Below, in pieces: positions 8,752 to 17,616 of a stretch of 64,000 bases of DNA. The notes under the pieces are model-generated. The model had not been told where the DNA came from. It searched no databases and worked only from the letters and a program-made list of their open reading frames with translations. Origin of the DNA: Polyangiaceae bacterium (GTDB lineage Bacteria; Myxococcota_A; Polyangia; Polyangiales; Polyangiaceae); the NCBI GenBank assembly GCA_020633235.1, contig JACKEA010000001.1, forward strand, positions 1,550,001 through 1,614,000. The letters run 5' to 3'. The stretch's first letter is position 1, and each line of letters opens with the position of its first letter. Both the position numbers and the translations under genes were made by a program.

Positions 8752-10056
8752 ATGAAAGCGTGCGCGGTTTGTGGACGACTGTATCCGGACGACGCCGGGT
8801 TCTGTCCCATCGACGGCCGCGAGCTGGTGAGCGCGACCCAGGCACCCGTCGCGGCCAGCGCCGAAGATGCCCGCATCGGGCAGGTGATGTGCAATCGCTA
8901 TCAGGTTCGCCGGGTGGTGGCCGATGGCGGCATGGGGCGCGTCTACGAAGCGCTCGACATGGCCGAGCGCCGTAACGTCGCGCTCAAGATCCTGCACCCC
9001 GACGTGGCGACGGACGAAGTCGCGCTGGAGCGCTTTCGGCGCGAGTTCGAGGTCAGCAAGCTGCTGCCGCACGACTACATCGTGGAGGTGCTCGACTTCC
9101 AGCCGACGCACGACGGCAGCTACGCCCTGGTGATGGAGTTCCTGTACGGCGAGGAGCTCAGGGCGACGCTCAAGCGGGAGCACGTGCTGCCGCCGGCCCG
9201 CGTGGTCCGCATGATGAGTCAGATCGCGATGGCGCTCGACGAAGCCCATTCGCGCAAGCTGGTGCATCGCGATCTCAAGCCCGACAACGTGTTCCTGGGT
9301 CAAACGCGGGAAGGCGACATCGTCAAGATCCTCGATTTCGGATCGGTGAAGGACAAGGGCGAGAGCGCGAAGAAGCTGACGGTGATGGGCACCACCATCG
9401 GCTCCCCGTACTACATGTCTCCGGAACAGGCGCAGGGCCTCGACACGTTGGATCACCGCGCGGACGTCTGGAGCCTCGCCGCCATCACTTACGAGTGTCT
9501 GTGTGGACAGGTACCGTTCCGCGGCAACAACGGCCCCAGCATCCTGTTGGAGATCCTGACCAAGGAAGCGCAGCCGCTCAGCAACGCTGCCAAGGGCGCC
9601 AAGTACCCGGTGCCGCCCACGATGGACCGCGTGATGCTCCACGCCTTCAAGAAGCAGGCGGCCATGCGCATCGCTTCCGTGGGCAATTTCGCCGATAGCC
9701 TGGGCATGGCCTATGGGCTCACCGGGAGTCACCGGGAGTGGGCCGCGACCCCGCAAGAAGAGCTGGATCGGACGATCCAGGAACGCCTGCCGTCGATGAT
9801 GGCGTCGTCGGGTCCCGCCACGCGCGTGGATGGAGTCGCTGACGGATTCTTTGGAGAGAGCGCGGCGTTGGACGCGCCGGACCCCTTCGGCATGCCACCG
9901 CAGCCGGGCCCGATGATGGCGCCGCGCTACGGCGGCGAGGACGACATCGTTCCGATGGGCGTTCCGAAGAACAACAACCTGCCCATTATCTTGGCGGTCG
10001 CGGTCGGGGGCGCGGTGCTGCTGATCTTCGCGGTGGTGCTGATCATCGTGATCTGA
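8752..10056 (+). CDS. Zinc-ribbon Ser/Thr protein kinase with C-terminal membrane anchor
   Basis: This is a eukaryotic-like (Hanks-type) kinase of 434 residues. The N-terminus carries a zinc-ribbon-like element (CAVCGRLYPDDAGFCPIDG). The kinase domain spans about residues 46-310, with glycine loop DGGMGRVYEA, VALKIL lysine, HRDLKPDNVF catalytic loop, DFGSVKD and SPYYMSPEQ. A single transmembrane helix of about 25 residues forms the extreme C-terminus. All catalytic residues are present, so activity is expected. The C-terminal anchor with a cytosolic kinase is a tail-anchored arrangement. Such kinases are very numerous in Myxococcota and the partner is unknown. Confidence 0.9.
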   Translation: MKACAVCGRLYPDDAGFCPIDGRELVSATQAPVAASAEDARIGQVMCNRYQVRRVVADGGMGRVYEALDMAERRNVALKILHPDVATDEVALERFRREFEVSKLLPHDYIVEVLDFQPTHDGSYALVMEFLYGEELRATLKREHVLPPARVVRMMSQIAMALDEAHSRKLVHRDLKPDNVFLGQTREGDIVKILDFGSVKDKGESAKKLTVMGTTIGSPYYMSPEQAQGLDTLDHRADVWSLAAITYECLCGQVPFRGNNGPSILLEILTKEAQPLSNAAKGAKYPVPPTMDRVMLHAFKKQAAMRIASVGNFADSLGMAYGLTGSHREWAATPQEELDRTIQERLPSMMASSGPATRVDGVADGFFGESAALDAPDPFGMPPQPGPMMAPRYGGEDDIVPMGVPKNNNLPIILAVAVGGAVLLIFAVVLIIVI

Positions 10057-10100
10057 CGCCTCGGTGGCTGAGCATGGGCGCCCATGGTATGGCCCACGAC

Positions 10101-10601
10101 ATGAGGCTGTTCCTGATCGCCGTCGTCGTCACCACCTTGGGCTGCAGCAAGGAAGCCACGCCGGCCGCCGAGGAGCCCAAGAAGGGCAGCGGTACCGAGA
10201 TCACGCCCGCAGCGGCCATGGAGCCCGCGGCGGACGAGCTGGCCAGCGCCAACGTCAGCGATTCGAAGTTCACCCTCGAGATCAAGCCCAACGGCAGCTA
10301 CAAGGCGGGCGAAGCGGCGAGCGTGGAAGTGGTGCTGGACGCCAAGGCGCCGTTCCACTGCAACGACAAGTACCCCTACAAGCTCAAGCTCGATGCCACT
10401 GATGGCGTGAAGTACCCGGACACCGTGGTCAAGAAGGACGCCGTCAAGCTGGAGCACATGAAGGCGACCATGACGGTCCCCTTCACGCCGGAGAGCAAGG
10501 GCAAGAAGACCATCGCCGGGCAGTTCCACTTTTCCCTGTGCTCTGCGGACAAGTGCCTGATCGAGAAGCGCAAGCTGGCGCTCGACATCCAGGTCGACTG
10601 A
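10101..10601 (+). CDS. Hypothetical lipoprotein
   Basis: This encodes about 166 residues with a lipoprotein signal (MRLFLIAVVVTTLGCSKE). A low-complexity Ala/Pro/Glu linker follows, and then a compact beta-rich domain (about residues 50-166) beginning SKFTLEIKPNGSYKAGEAA. The domain resembles thiol-disulfide or metal-chaperone companion domains in composition, but I do not recognise the family. Two conserved-looking cysteines (FHCNDKY and SLCSADKC) could form a disulfide. I chose ATG 10101 because it gives a clean signal peptide; a longer frame starts at 10074. It lies 44 bp after the kinase gene. Confidence 0.6.
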   Translation: MRLFLIAVVVTTLGCSKEATPAAEEPKKGSGTEITPAAAMEPAADELASANVSDSKFTLEIKPNGSYKAGEAASVEVVLDAKAPFHCNDKYPYKLKLDATDGVKYPDTVVKKDAVKLEHMKATMTVPFTPESKGKKTIAGQFHFSLCSADKCLIEKRKLALDIQVD

Positions 10602-10621
10602 CCTCGTGGTAGGCTCTCGGG

Positions 10622-12871
10622 ATGGGCTCGAAGAGCATTCTCGAAGAGCTTGAAGGCATCTCACGACGCGTTCAGCGCGGGTTCGAGGAAGAGCGCCGTC
10701 TGCTCTCTTTCTCGGAGTACCTGGAGCTGTTTTCGTCGGATCCAGTGCGGCACTCTCGGGACGCTGCGCGCTACCTCCGGGACATGTTCGACCATTTCGG
10801 GCGTACCACGGTGCAGCGTCCGTGGGGGGAGCTCACACGCTTCTCTCTGTTCGACCTGCCCTTCACGGAGGAGGACTCGCCGCGCGAGGCGCTCGTCGGA
10901 CACGAGGCCGTGCAGGCCGAGCTGTACCGGATCCTGTGCAACTTCGTGCGCGAGGGTCGCCCCAATCGCGTGATGCTGCTCCACGGCCCCAATGGGTCGG
11001 CCAAGAGCACCGCCGCGGCATGTCTGATGCGTGCTCTGGAGCACTACTCCTCCGAGGACGAAGGTGCTCTTTATCGCTTCCACTGGGTGTTCCCGAATCA
11101 AGGCAAGCTCAAGGGCAGCATCGGCTTTACCGGGCAGCACAAGAACCGGCGAGACGACGGCAGCTACGCGCACCTGCCGGAGGACCAGATCGACGCTCGG
11201 CTGCACATCGAGGTGCGAGACCATCCGTTGTTCCTGTTGCCGCAGGAGATGCGGGCGAGCCTGCTTTCTCGGCTGTACGAGGAAGCGGAGGTCCCGGAGC
11301 CGCCGCCCGCTTGGATCGTCAACGGCAGCTTGTCGCACAAGAGCCAGCAGGTGTTCGAAGCCCTGCTCACGAGCTACGAGGGGTCTCTGGAGGAAGTGCT
11401 GCGCCACGTGCAGGTGGAGCGGTACTTCATTTCGCGGCGCTACCGCGTGGGCGCCGTCACGCTGGGGCCGCAGCTCTCCGTGGACGCCGGCGAGCGCCAG
11501 GTCACCGCGGACCGCTCGCTTTCAGCGCTGCCTTCCTCGCTGCAGGCGGTGACGCTGTTCGAGGCTTTTGGCGAGTTGGTCGACGCGGCGGGTGGCCTCT
11601 TGGAGTTCTCGGATCTCCTCAAGCGCCCCCTAGATGCGTTCAAGTACCTTCAGATCACCGCGGAGACCGGTGAAGTGGCGCTGCGTTCCCAGAACGTCCA
11701 GGTCAACTGCGTGATGCTGGCCAGCGGTAACGAGGTGCACCTGGCGGCGTTTCGCGAGCACCCGGAATTCGAGAGCTTTCGCGGGCGGCTCGAGCTGGTG
11801 CGCATGCCCTACCTGCGCAGCTGGGTCGACGAGAAGAGCATCTACGACGCGCAGATCGTCCCCAAGGTGCGCCGCCACGTCGCGCCCCACGCCACGGAGA
11901 TCGCCGCGATGTTCGCGGTGCTCACGCGCATGCGGCGGCCGAAGGAAGATCGCTACGAGAAACCCTTGCGCGACCTGGTCTCCGAGCTGACGGCGCTCGA
12001 GAAAATGGACCTCTACTCCACGGGCAGTCCGCCGTCGCGGTTGGACGACGACGGCGCCAAGCTCCTTCGGTCGGCGATCTTCGAGATGTATCGGGAGAGC
12101 GACTCCTATCCCATCTACGAGGGCAGTATCGGTGCCAGCCCGCGAGAGATGCGAACACTGCTCCTCGATGCCGCCCAGAACCCGCGCTACCAGTGCCTGT
12201 CTCCGCTCGCCGTCTTGGAGGAGCTCGATCGACTGTGCGAGCGAACGAGCGAGTACGCCTTCCTGCAGGAAGAGAAGGTGCAGGGCGGCTACCACGACCA
12301 CAAGCACTTCCGGGAGGCGCTGAAGGAACGGCTGCTCGATTCCCTGGAAGACGAGCTGCGGGTGGCCAGCGGCTTGGTGGACGAGATCCGCTACGTCGAG
12401 CTGTTCGACCGTTACATCACCCACGTCAGCTTCTGGGTGAAGAACGAGAAGCTCCGCAACCCGCTCACGGGTGACTACGAGGACCCCGACCAGCGGCTGA
12501 TGCAGGAGGTCGAGGCCCTACTCGGAGTGCCAGACAAGCCGGAGACGCTGCGCCATTCGCTGATCAACACCGTGGCCGCCTGGGCCATCGATCACCCGGG
12601 CCAGTCGGTGGACAATTCTCGCGTGTTTGCCGCGCAGCTGCGACGCATGCGGGACGCGGCGTTCGCCGAGCGGCGCATCGCGGTGGCTCGCTTGTGTCGC
12701 GACGTGGTGATGCTGCTGCGCGAAGACGGCGACGGTCTGGACGACGCCCGCAAGAAGGCCGCACGCGAGGTCGTCGATAGGATGATCCGCGACTTCGGCT
12801 ACGAGGAGGCGTCGGCCGGAGATGCCGCCGTCGTGCTCACCGGCGCGCGGTTCGCGGATCTCCTGGTGTGA
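10622..12871 (+). CDS. prkA: PrkA-family serine protein kinase (AAA+ type)
   Basis: This 749-residue protein is a PrkA/YeaG-type kinase, an AAA+-related ATPase implicated in stress and starvation responses in other bacteria. The P-loop is HGPNGSAKST near residue 125. The N-terminal PrkA segment is recognisable from SFSEYLELF, and the C-terminal PrkA domain includes GASPREMRTLL and the tail motif PGQSVDN. It is about 100 residues longer than E. coli YeaG. The usual operon partners (the yeaH/DUF444 gene and spoVR) are not next to it here. Its stop overlaps the start of the permease gene. Confidence 0.85.
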   Translation: MGSKSILEELEGISRRVQRGFEEERRLLSFSEYLELFSSDPVRHSRDAARYLRDMFDHFGRTTVQRPWGELTRFSLFDLPFTEEDSPREALVGHEAVQAELYRILCNFVREGRPNRVMLLHGPNGSAKSTAAACLMRALEHYSSEDEGALYRFHWVFPNQGKLKGSIGFTGQHKNRRDDGSYAHLPEDQIDARLHIEVRDHPLFLLPQEMRASLLSRLYEEAEVPEPPPAWIVNGSLSHKSQQVFEALLTSYEGSLEEVLRHVQVERYFISRRYRVGAVTLGPQLSVDAGERQVTADRSLSALPSSLQAVTLFEAFGELVDAAGGLLEFSDLLKRPLDAFKYLQITAETGEVALRSQNVQVNCVMLASGNEVHLAAFREHPEFESFRGRLELVRMPYLRSWVDEKSIYDAQIVPKVRRHVAPHATEIAAMFAVLTRMRRPKEDRYEKPLRDLVSELTALEKMDLYSTGSPPSRLDDDGAKLLRSAIFEMYRESDSYPIYEGSIGASPREMRTLLLDAAQNPRYQCLSPLAVLEELDRLCERTSEYAFLQEEKVQGGYHDHKHFREALKERLLDSLEDELRVASGLVDEIRYVELFDRYITHVSFWVKNEKLRNPLTGDYEDPDQRLMQEVEALLGVPDKPETLRHSLINTVAAWAIDHPGQSVDNSRVFAAQLRRMRDAAFAERRIAVARLCRDVVMLLREDGDGLDDARKKAAREVVDRMIRDFGYEEASAGDAAVVLTGARFADLLV

Positions 12872-14115
12872 AGCGCGCGGCCGAGTCGCTCGGGTTCGGC
12901 TCGCTGCTGGCCCTGGGCATCAACGGCATCGTGGGGGTGGGCATCTTCTTCGCGCCCAGCGAGGTGGGCGCCCTGGTGCCGGGCAACGCCGGCATTCTGG
13001 TGTACCTGGTGACCGCCTTGGCGCTGTCGCCCGTGGCGTTCGTGTATGCCACCCTCGGCGGGAAGTTCGCGGAGGACGGCGGACCGTACGTGTGGGCACG
13101 GGCCGCGTTCGGGCCCATGGTCGGCTTCGGGGTGGGGTGGATCGCTTGGGTCAGCGCGGTGTTCTCGACCTCTGCGGTGGTGAGCGGGTTGGCGGAGCAC
13201 GCCGGCCCCGCGCTGGGGCTGACGCTGCCGCATCGCGTGCTTTCCCTGGCATGCGTGGCAGTCCTCGCGGGAACGGCGGCGAGCGGGCTTCGCCCGAGCG
13301 CGTGGGTGTGGAACGGCGTGACGGTGCTGAAGCTAATCCCGCTCGCCGCGTTGGTCGTCGCGTTCTTGTGGGCCGGCGCACCGCTCTCGACGACACCTGC
13401 GGGGAGCGTGAGCCCGACGAGCTTCGGCCGAGCCGTATTGGTGGTGGTGTTCGCCACCCAGGGGTTCGAGATCGTCCCGGTGCCCGCAGGCAACGCCCGG
13501 AAGAGCGCGCGAGCCGTTCCGGTGGCGACCATCGCGGCGCTTGGGACGGCGGGGCTCTTGTACGTGCTGCTTCACGCGGCGTGCGTGACGCTTCCGGATC
13601 TGGCGCACACCGCTGCGCCCCTCGCCGAAGCGGGTCGTCACTTCGGCGGCAGCTCGCTCGGGCGCCTGGTGCTCGTGGGTACCAACGTGTCCGCGCTGGG
13701 GATCGCGTTCGGCATGTTCGCGATGACCCCGCGCTACCTGGCCGCGCTCGGGAGCGATGACGGGCTCGGGCGCTGGGTGGCTCGCGGGAGCCCCCACCAG
13801 GTGCCGCTGCGAGCCCTGGTCGTCACCGCGCTGGCGGTGGCGGTGCTGGTCAGTGCCGGCGGGCTCAGGGAGCTGTTCGCTCTGTCCAGCGTCGCCGTGT
13901 TGGCGCAGTACTGCGTGAGCGCCGCCTCGCTGGTGGCGCTCGGGCTGAGACGGCGGCGCGGCCTCAGCCCGCGGCAGCTGTGGCCCGCGCCGCTGGTGCT
14001 GGTGGCGGCGGCCGTCGTGGCCCACGCAGCCACCGGCACGGAGCTGGCCGTCGCGGGCGGCGTGCTGCTGGTCGGGGCGGTCCTGCGCGGCATGCATCAC
14101 GTGGTTTCACGCTGA
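12868..14115 (+). CDS. APC-family amino acid permease
   Basis: This 415-residue integral membrane protein has about 12 predicted helices. It opens with the APC hallmark around the first helix (ALGINGIVGVGIFFAPSEV) and includes a long sixth-helix region (FATQGFEIVPVPAGNARKSA) typical of amino acid-polyamine-organocation transporters. It would import an amino acid or polyamine by proton or substrate exchange; the substrate cannot be read from sequence. The start codon GTG overlaps the prkA stop by 4 bp, suggesting translational coupling. Confidence 0.85.
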   Translation: MKRAAESLGFGSLLALGINGIVGVGIFFAPSEVGALVPGNAGILVYLVTALALSPVAFVYATLGGKFAEDGGPYVWARAAFGPMVGFGVGWIAWVSAVFSTSAVVSGLAEHAGPALGLTLPHRVLSLACVAVLAGTAASGLRPSAWVWNGVTVLKLIPLAALVVAFLWAGAPLSTTPAGSVSPTSFGRAVLVVVFATQGFEIVPVPAGNARKSARAVPVATIAALGTAGLLYVLLHAACVTLPDLAHTAAPLAEAGRHFGGSSLGRLVLVGTNVSALGIAFGMFAMTPRYLAALGSDDGLGRWVARGSPHQVPLRALVVTALAVAVLVSAGGLRELFALSSVAVLAQYCVSAASLVALGLRRRRGLSPRQLWPAPLVLVAAAVVAHAATGTELAVAGGVLLVGAVLRGMHHVVSR

Positions 14116-14154
14116 GAGGTGGTCTCCCGGGCCGCGCAGGGCCAAGATCGGAGA

Positions 14155-15483
14155 ATGCGTGCTGCAGACCCCGGAGCTCTGGTCACTTCGGTGGTCCTGC
14201 ACGCTCTGCTCCTGGGCGTCGGCGCCTGGCTCCTGTCGCGCTCCCTCGGCGCCGACTCACAGGATGCCGGCGCACCGCCGAAGCTCGTGGAAGTGGCGGT
14301 CGAGCCCGCGCCCGCGATGGAGCTGCCGCGCATGAGCGCCGCCGGGCTTCATGGGCGAAGCGATCCGAAGGCTCTGCCGGAGCCTCGGCCCGCCGAGCCG
14401 GGTGGTGGGGAGCGGGTAGTGCGGCCGGACCAAGGTCGCACGGGTCTTGGTGGCACGGATGCGGCCAGTGAGACCGCGCTCAACCTCGCGGACAGTGTCG
14501 ACGGACTGACTCTCGATCGCGATCCGATGAACCGATTGGATCGCAGCCAGGTGCAGCGCATCAAGACCGCGGCGGAGCGGCGGAGCCTCGACGACCGTCG
14601 CGCCACGCCGAACCCGATGCAGCTCGACTTCCTCGCGACGGGGCCCGGGGATCGCCCGCTGCGCCGTCCACCCTCGAACTGGGATCCCAGTGCTGGCGTC
14701 ATGAGCGGCACGCGGCCCAGCGAGCGTGGGGGCGAGCTGGGAGGCCCGGCTGTCGACGACGGCTTGGGTCCCTTGCCGGAGCCGGGGGACGCGAACCCGG
14801 GAACCGATCGCAAGCGTTCGGCGCGAGGCGTCCCCGACGGGGCATTGGGGCGCGACGTTCGGCTCAGCGCACGAGTGGCCCTGGCGCGACCTTGGGTCCC
14901 GCGCGCGCGGGCGGCGGTGCCAGCGCCGGTCCGTGGCCGCCCCAACGACACCGTGGACAGCTCTCAGGAAGTGGCCAGCGCCGTTCGTTCACTGATTCAC
15001 GCCAGCACTGCGGGCGGCGTTGCTGGCAAGGGGCCGGGTGGCCAGGCCGCGGAAGGCAGCCCGGGCAGTGGTGGCGTGACGGGACCCGGCTCGCGCTCGA
15101 CGCCCGCGGGGAACGGCCCGGGATCGCTCCGCGATCGGAACGGGGACCCGCGCTTGACCGGATACTTCCGCGGCATCGAGAAGAAGGTCGAGTGGCGGGA
15201 TGCTTTCCCGGATTGGGCGATTGCCGAGGGGCGCGGCGGCATGGCCGTGCTGGCGCTGACCCTGAGCCGAGATGGCACTCTTTCGGCAGTTCGCGTGGTG
15301 CGTCCCAGTGGGATCCCGGAGTTCGATCGGAACGTCATCGCGGCCGTGCGGCGGGCGGCGCCCTTCGGGCGCCTGCCGGCGGTGCTGGGCCGGGGACCCC
15401 TCACGTTGCACATGTCCTTCGACGCGCTGAACCCGGCCGTGGGGCGCGACGGAGCGGGTCGTGGCGGCCGCAAGCAGCCCTGA
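14155..15483 (+). CDS. TonB C-terminal domain protein
   Basis: This 442-residue protein has a single N-terminal transmembrane helix (ALVTSVVLHALLLGVGAWLL), a long low-complexity linker rich in Gly, Pro, Arg and Ser, and a C-terminal TonB fold (about residues 345-430; GMAVLALTLSRDGTLSAV, GIPEFDRNVIAAV). That layout is the energy-transducer/TonB family, which couples inner-membrane proton motive force to outer-membrane receptors. In myxobacteria such proteins also occur in gliding and envelope complexes. No exbB/exbD lie nearby. I chose ATG 14155 because the membrane helix follows directly; an upstream GTG at 14119 is possible. Confidence 0.8.
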   Translation: MRAADPGALVTSVVLHALLLGVGAWLLSRSLGADSQDAGAPPKLVEVAVEPAPAMELPRMSAAGLHGRSDPKALPEPRPAEPGGGERVVRPDQGRTGLGGTDAASETALNLADSVDGLTLDRDPMNRLDRSQVQRIKTAAERRSLDDRRATPNPMQLDFLATGPGDRPLRRPPSNWDPSAGVMSGTRPSERGGELGGPAVDDGLGPLPEPGDANPGTDRKRSARGVPDGALGRDVRLSARVALARPWVPRARAAVPAPVRGRPNDTVDSSQEVASAVRSLIHASTAGGVAGKGPGGQAAEGSPGSGGVTGPGSRSTPAGNGPGSLRDRNGDPRLTGYFRGIEKKVEWRDAFPDWAIAEGRGGMAVLALTLSRDGTLSAVRVVRPSGIPEFDRNVIAAVRRAAPFGRLPAVLGRGPLTLHMSFDALNPAVGRDGAGRGGRKQP

Positions 15484-15541
15484 AGGGGCAAATTGCCGTT
15501 GACCTGCCCGAGGCGGCCCTTCATATTCCGGGCCCCAATCG

Positions 15542-15615
15542 GCCGAAGTAGCTCAGTTGGTTAGAGCACGCGCTTCATAAGCGTGGGGTCGTCAGTTCAA
15601 GTCTGACCTTCGGCA
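15542..15615 (+). tRNA. tRNA-Met (CAT), elongator type
   Basis: A complete 74-nt cloverleaf is visible. The acceptor is GCCGAAG/CTTCGGC, the D stem GCTC/GAGC, the anticodon stem CGCGC/GCGTG with loop TTCATAA (anticodon CAT), and the T arm GTCAG-TTCAAGT-CTGAC with discriminator A. CCA is not fully encoded. It has a normal paired first position and lacks the three G-C anticodon-stem pairs of initiators, so elongator methionine is the likely identity. Confidence 0.9.
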
Positions 15616-15621
15616 CCGCGG

Positions 15622-17526
15622 CTACAGCACGAAGTTCTCGATCAGAATCACGCCGATGCCCATCAAGGCGCCGCCGGCGATCAGGCCGGCGCAGGTGGGC
15701 TCCTGGTTCTGGACGAAGATCCGGTTGGCCGCGCTCTCTTCGTTCTTGAACCGACGGCTGGCGATCCAGAAGAACGCCGCGCCAACGAACATCGCGAAGC
15801 AGGTATTGAAGGGGATCACGAAGGCGAGGCCGATGCCGACGCCGCTGAGCCAGAAACGCCCCTTGGTAGCGAGCTTGATCGCCTCCAGCGCGATGCCTGC
15901 AATGGCACCGAACAGCGCCGCCCAGCGCGCGGACATCTCCAGGTTCGAGAGCCCTTGGGTCAGGATCTCCGCGACCGCCTTCCAAATGGCTGCCGCCGGC
16001 ATCGGGTACTGCTCGCTGATGAGCTGCGAGGGACCGTTGCGGAGGAACACCAGGTAGAACACCGGCACCGCTGCGAGGGAGCCCGCGATGATCCCGAGCA
16101 CGTGACCCATGGCCTGCTGCCGCGGCTTGCCGCCCAGCATGTAGCCCGGCTTGATGTCCATCAGCAGGTTGGACGCGTTGCCCGCGACCTCACCGGTGAT
16201 CCCGGCGGTCATCAGGTTCGTGGTGATGTTACCCGGAGCGATGGCGCCATAGGTGAGCTGGGTCAGCTTGCCGAGCGCGCCCGTGGGAGTGATCGAGGTG
16301 AGGCCCGTCGAGTTCACCGCGATGAGGGTGAACACGAAGATGAGGGGAACCGCCAAGGCGCCCATCCAGATGCTCACGTCGAAAAAGTGGTGCGCGAGGA
16401 ACACCACCAGGCCGCCGACGACCGGGATGCCCACCACGAACACGCTCATGGGCAGCTCCACGTCCTTCAGCACGTCGCTCTGCTTGGCGGCGTCCTTCTT
16501 CCCGAACATTCCCTTGAACGCGCTGATCAACACCTGCGGCTTGGAGAAGAAAGAGAACAGCGACGCCGTGGTCATCATCGACACGCCGCCCCACAGTGAC
16601 CACATGGTGATCGAGCGGAAGCCGTAGTGGGTCACGCCCTCCACCACCTTGCCGTGGATGTCGCCGCGGACGATCATCCAAGGCGCCAGCCACAGGTAGT
16701 TGATGAGGGCACCGATCATGATGGAAACGCCGGTGCGAATGCCCATCAGGCCGCCCGCCGCCATCATTACGAAGTCCGTGTCCGGCCGTACCGTGAGCTC
16801 GCGTAGGTCCACGCCCCGAAGCTTCAAGGTGCCGAGCTTGTACGCCCACTCGTCCAGGTACTCCGGCAACGCCAAGAACCCGAGCTTGAGCTTCTCCATG
16901 ATGGCGTGGCTCTGCGCGACCTTGAGCAAGGCTGCGCCGCCGCCGGTCACCACCAAGATCTTCGCCTTCAAGAGGCCGCTCTTGGCGTCCCCCGTGTGCA
17001 GTGCGTCCATCACGATGCCGGCCGCGCGCCCCTCGGGGAAGGGGAGCTGCTCGTCGTTGATGAAGCGACGCTTGAGCGGAAACGCGAACAGCACCCCCAA
17101 GAGCGCGATGGACGCCGCCCACATCATTGCCGTCGTCATGGGGATGACCTTGCCGGTCACGATCATGTAGGCCGCGAGGCTGGAGATGAGCGGTGAGGTC
17201 ATGTAGCCCGCCGCCGTGGCGATGGACTGCATGCAGTTGTTCTCGAGCAGGGTGAAGTCCTTGGCCACGCCCATGCGGCTCATGACCTTGAACATGGCGA
17301 AAGCCAAGATCACGCTCGTGATGCCGACGCCCAGGGTCCACCCGGTCTTGGCACCCACGTACAGGTTGGTGAGGGACAGCACGCTGCCGATCGCCATACC
17401 GGTCACCGCCGAACGGACGGTGAGCTGCGGCATGTCCCCCTTGTAGACGTTGTCACGCCACCACTGGTCCTTCTGCTCCAGGGTCCAGTCGCGGATCTGC
17501 TCTTCGGTCAGCTGCTCGATCGCCAT
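15622..17526 (-). CDS. OPT-family oligopeptide/metal-chelate transporter
   Basis: This 634-residue polytopic membrane protein has roughly 14-16 hydrophobic helices. Hallmarks include the N-terminal VRSAVTGMAIGSVLSLTN segment, GRAAGIVMDAL, PTGALGKLTQLTYG and DIKPGYMLGGKPRQQ, which match the bacterial branch of the oligopeptide transporter (OPT) superfamily. Members import small peptides or iron-chelate complexes with protons. Its 3' end abuts the tRNA-Met gene, which is transcribed convergently. Confidence 0.88.
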   Translation of the reverse strand: MAIEQLTEEQIRDWTLEQKDQWWRDNVYKGDMPQLTVRSAVTGMAIGSVLSLTNLYVGAKTGWTLGVGITSVILAFAMFKVMSRMGVAKDFTLLENNCMQSIATAAGYMTSPLISSLAAYMIVTGKVIPMTTAMMWAASIALLGVLFAFPLKRRFINDEQLPFPEGRAAGIVMDALHTGDAKSGLLKAKILVVTGGGAALLKVAQSHAIMEKLKLGFLALPEYLDEWAYKLGTLKLRGVDLRELTVRPDTDFVMMAAGGLMGIRTGVSIMIGALINYLWLAPWMIVRGDIHGKVVEGVTHYGFRSITMWSLWGGVSMMTTASLFSFFSKPQVLISAFKGMFGKKDAAKQSDVLKDVELPMSVFVVGIPVVGGLVVFLAHHFFDVSIWMGALAVPLIFVFTLIAVNSTGLTSITPTGALGKLTQLTYGAIAPGNITTNLMTAGITGEVAGNASNLLMDIKPGYMLGGKPRQQAMGHVLGIIAGSLAAVPVFYLVFLRNGPSQLISEQYPMPAAAIWKAVAEILTQGLSNLEMSARWAALFGAIAGIALEAIKLATKGRFWLSGVGIGLAFVIPFNTCFAMFVGAAFFWIASRRFKNEESAANRIFVQNQEPTCAGLIAGGALMGIGVILIENFVL

Positions 17527-17616
17527 GCCAGTGCTCCGGGCTATCGCACTGGCATGCTTTGGGCTGCAAGCCCTTTGACGGTCAAAAGGCCTCGCTGCAC
17601 CCGTTCGGCGCAGCCA

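Noticed and set aside
8191..9756. A 521-codon open frame on the - strand
   Set aside because: It lies opposite the zinc-ribbon gene and the Ser/Thr kinase, both of which have clear domains. It shows no recognisable domain of its own.
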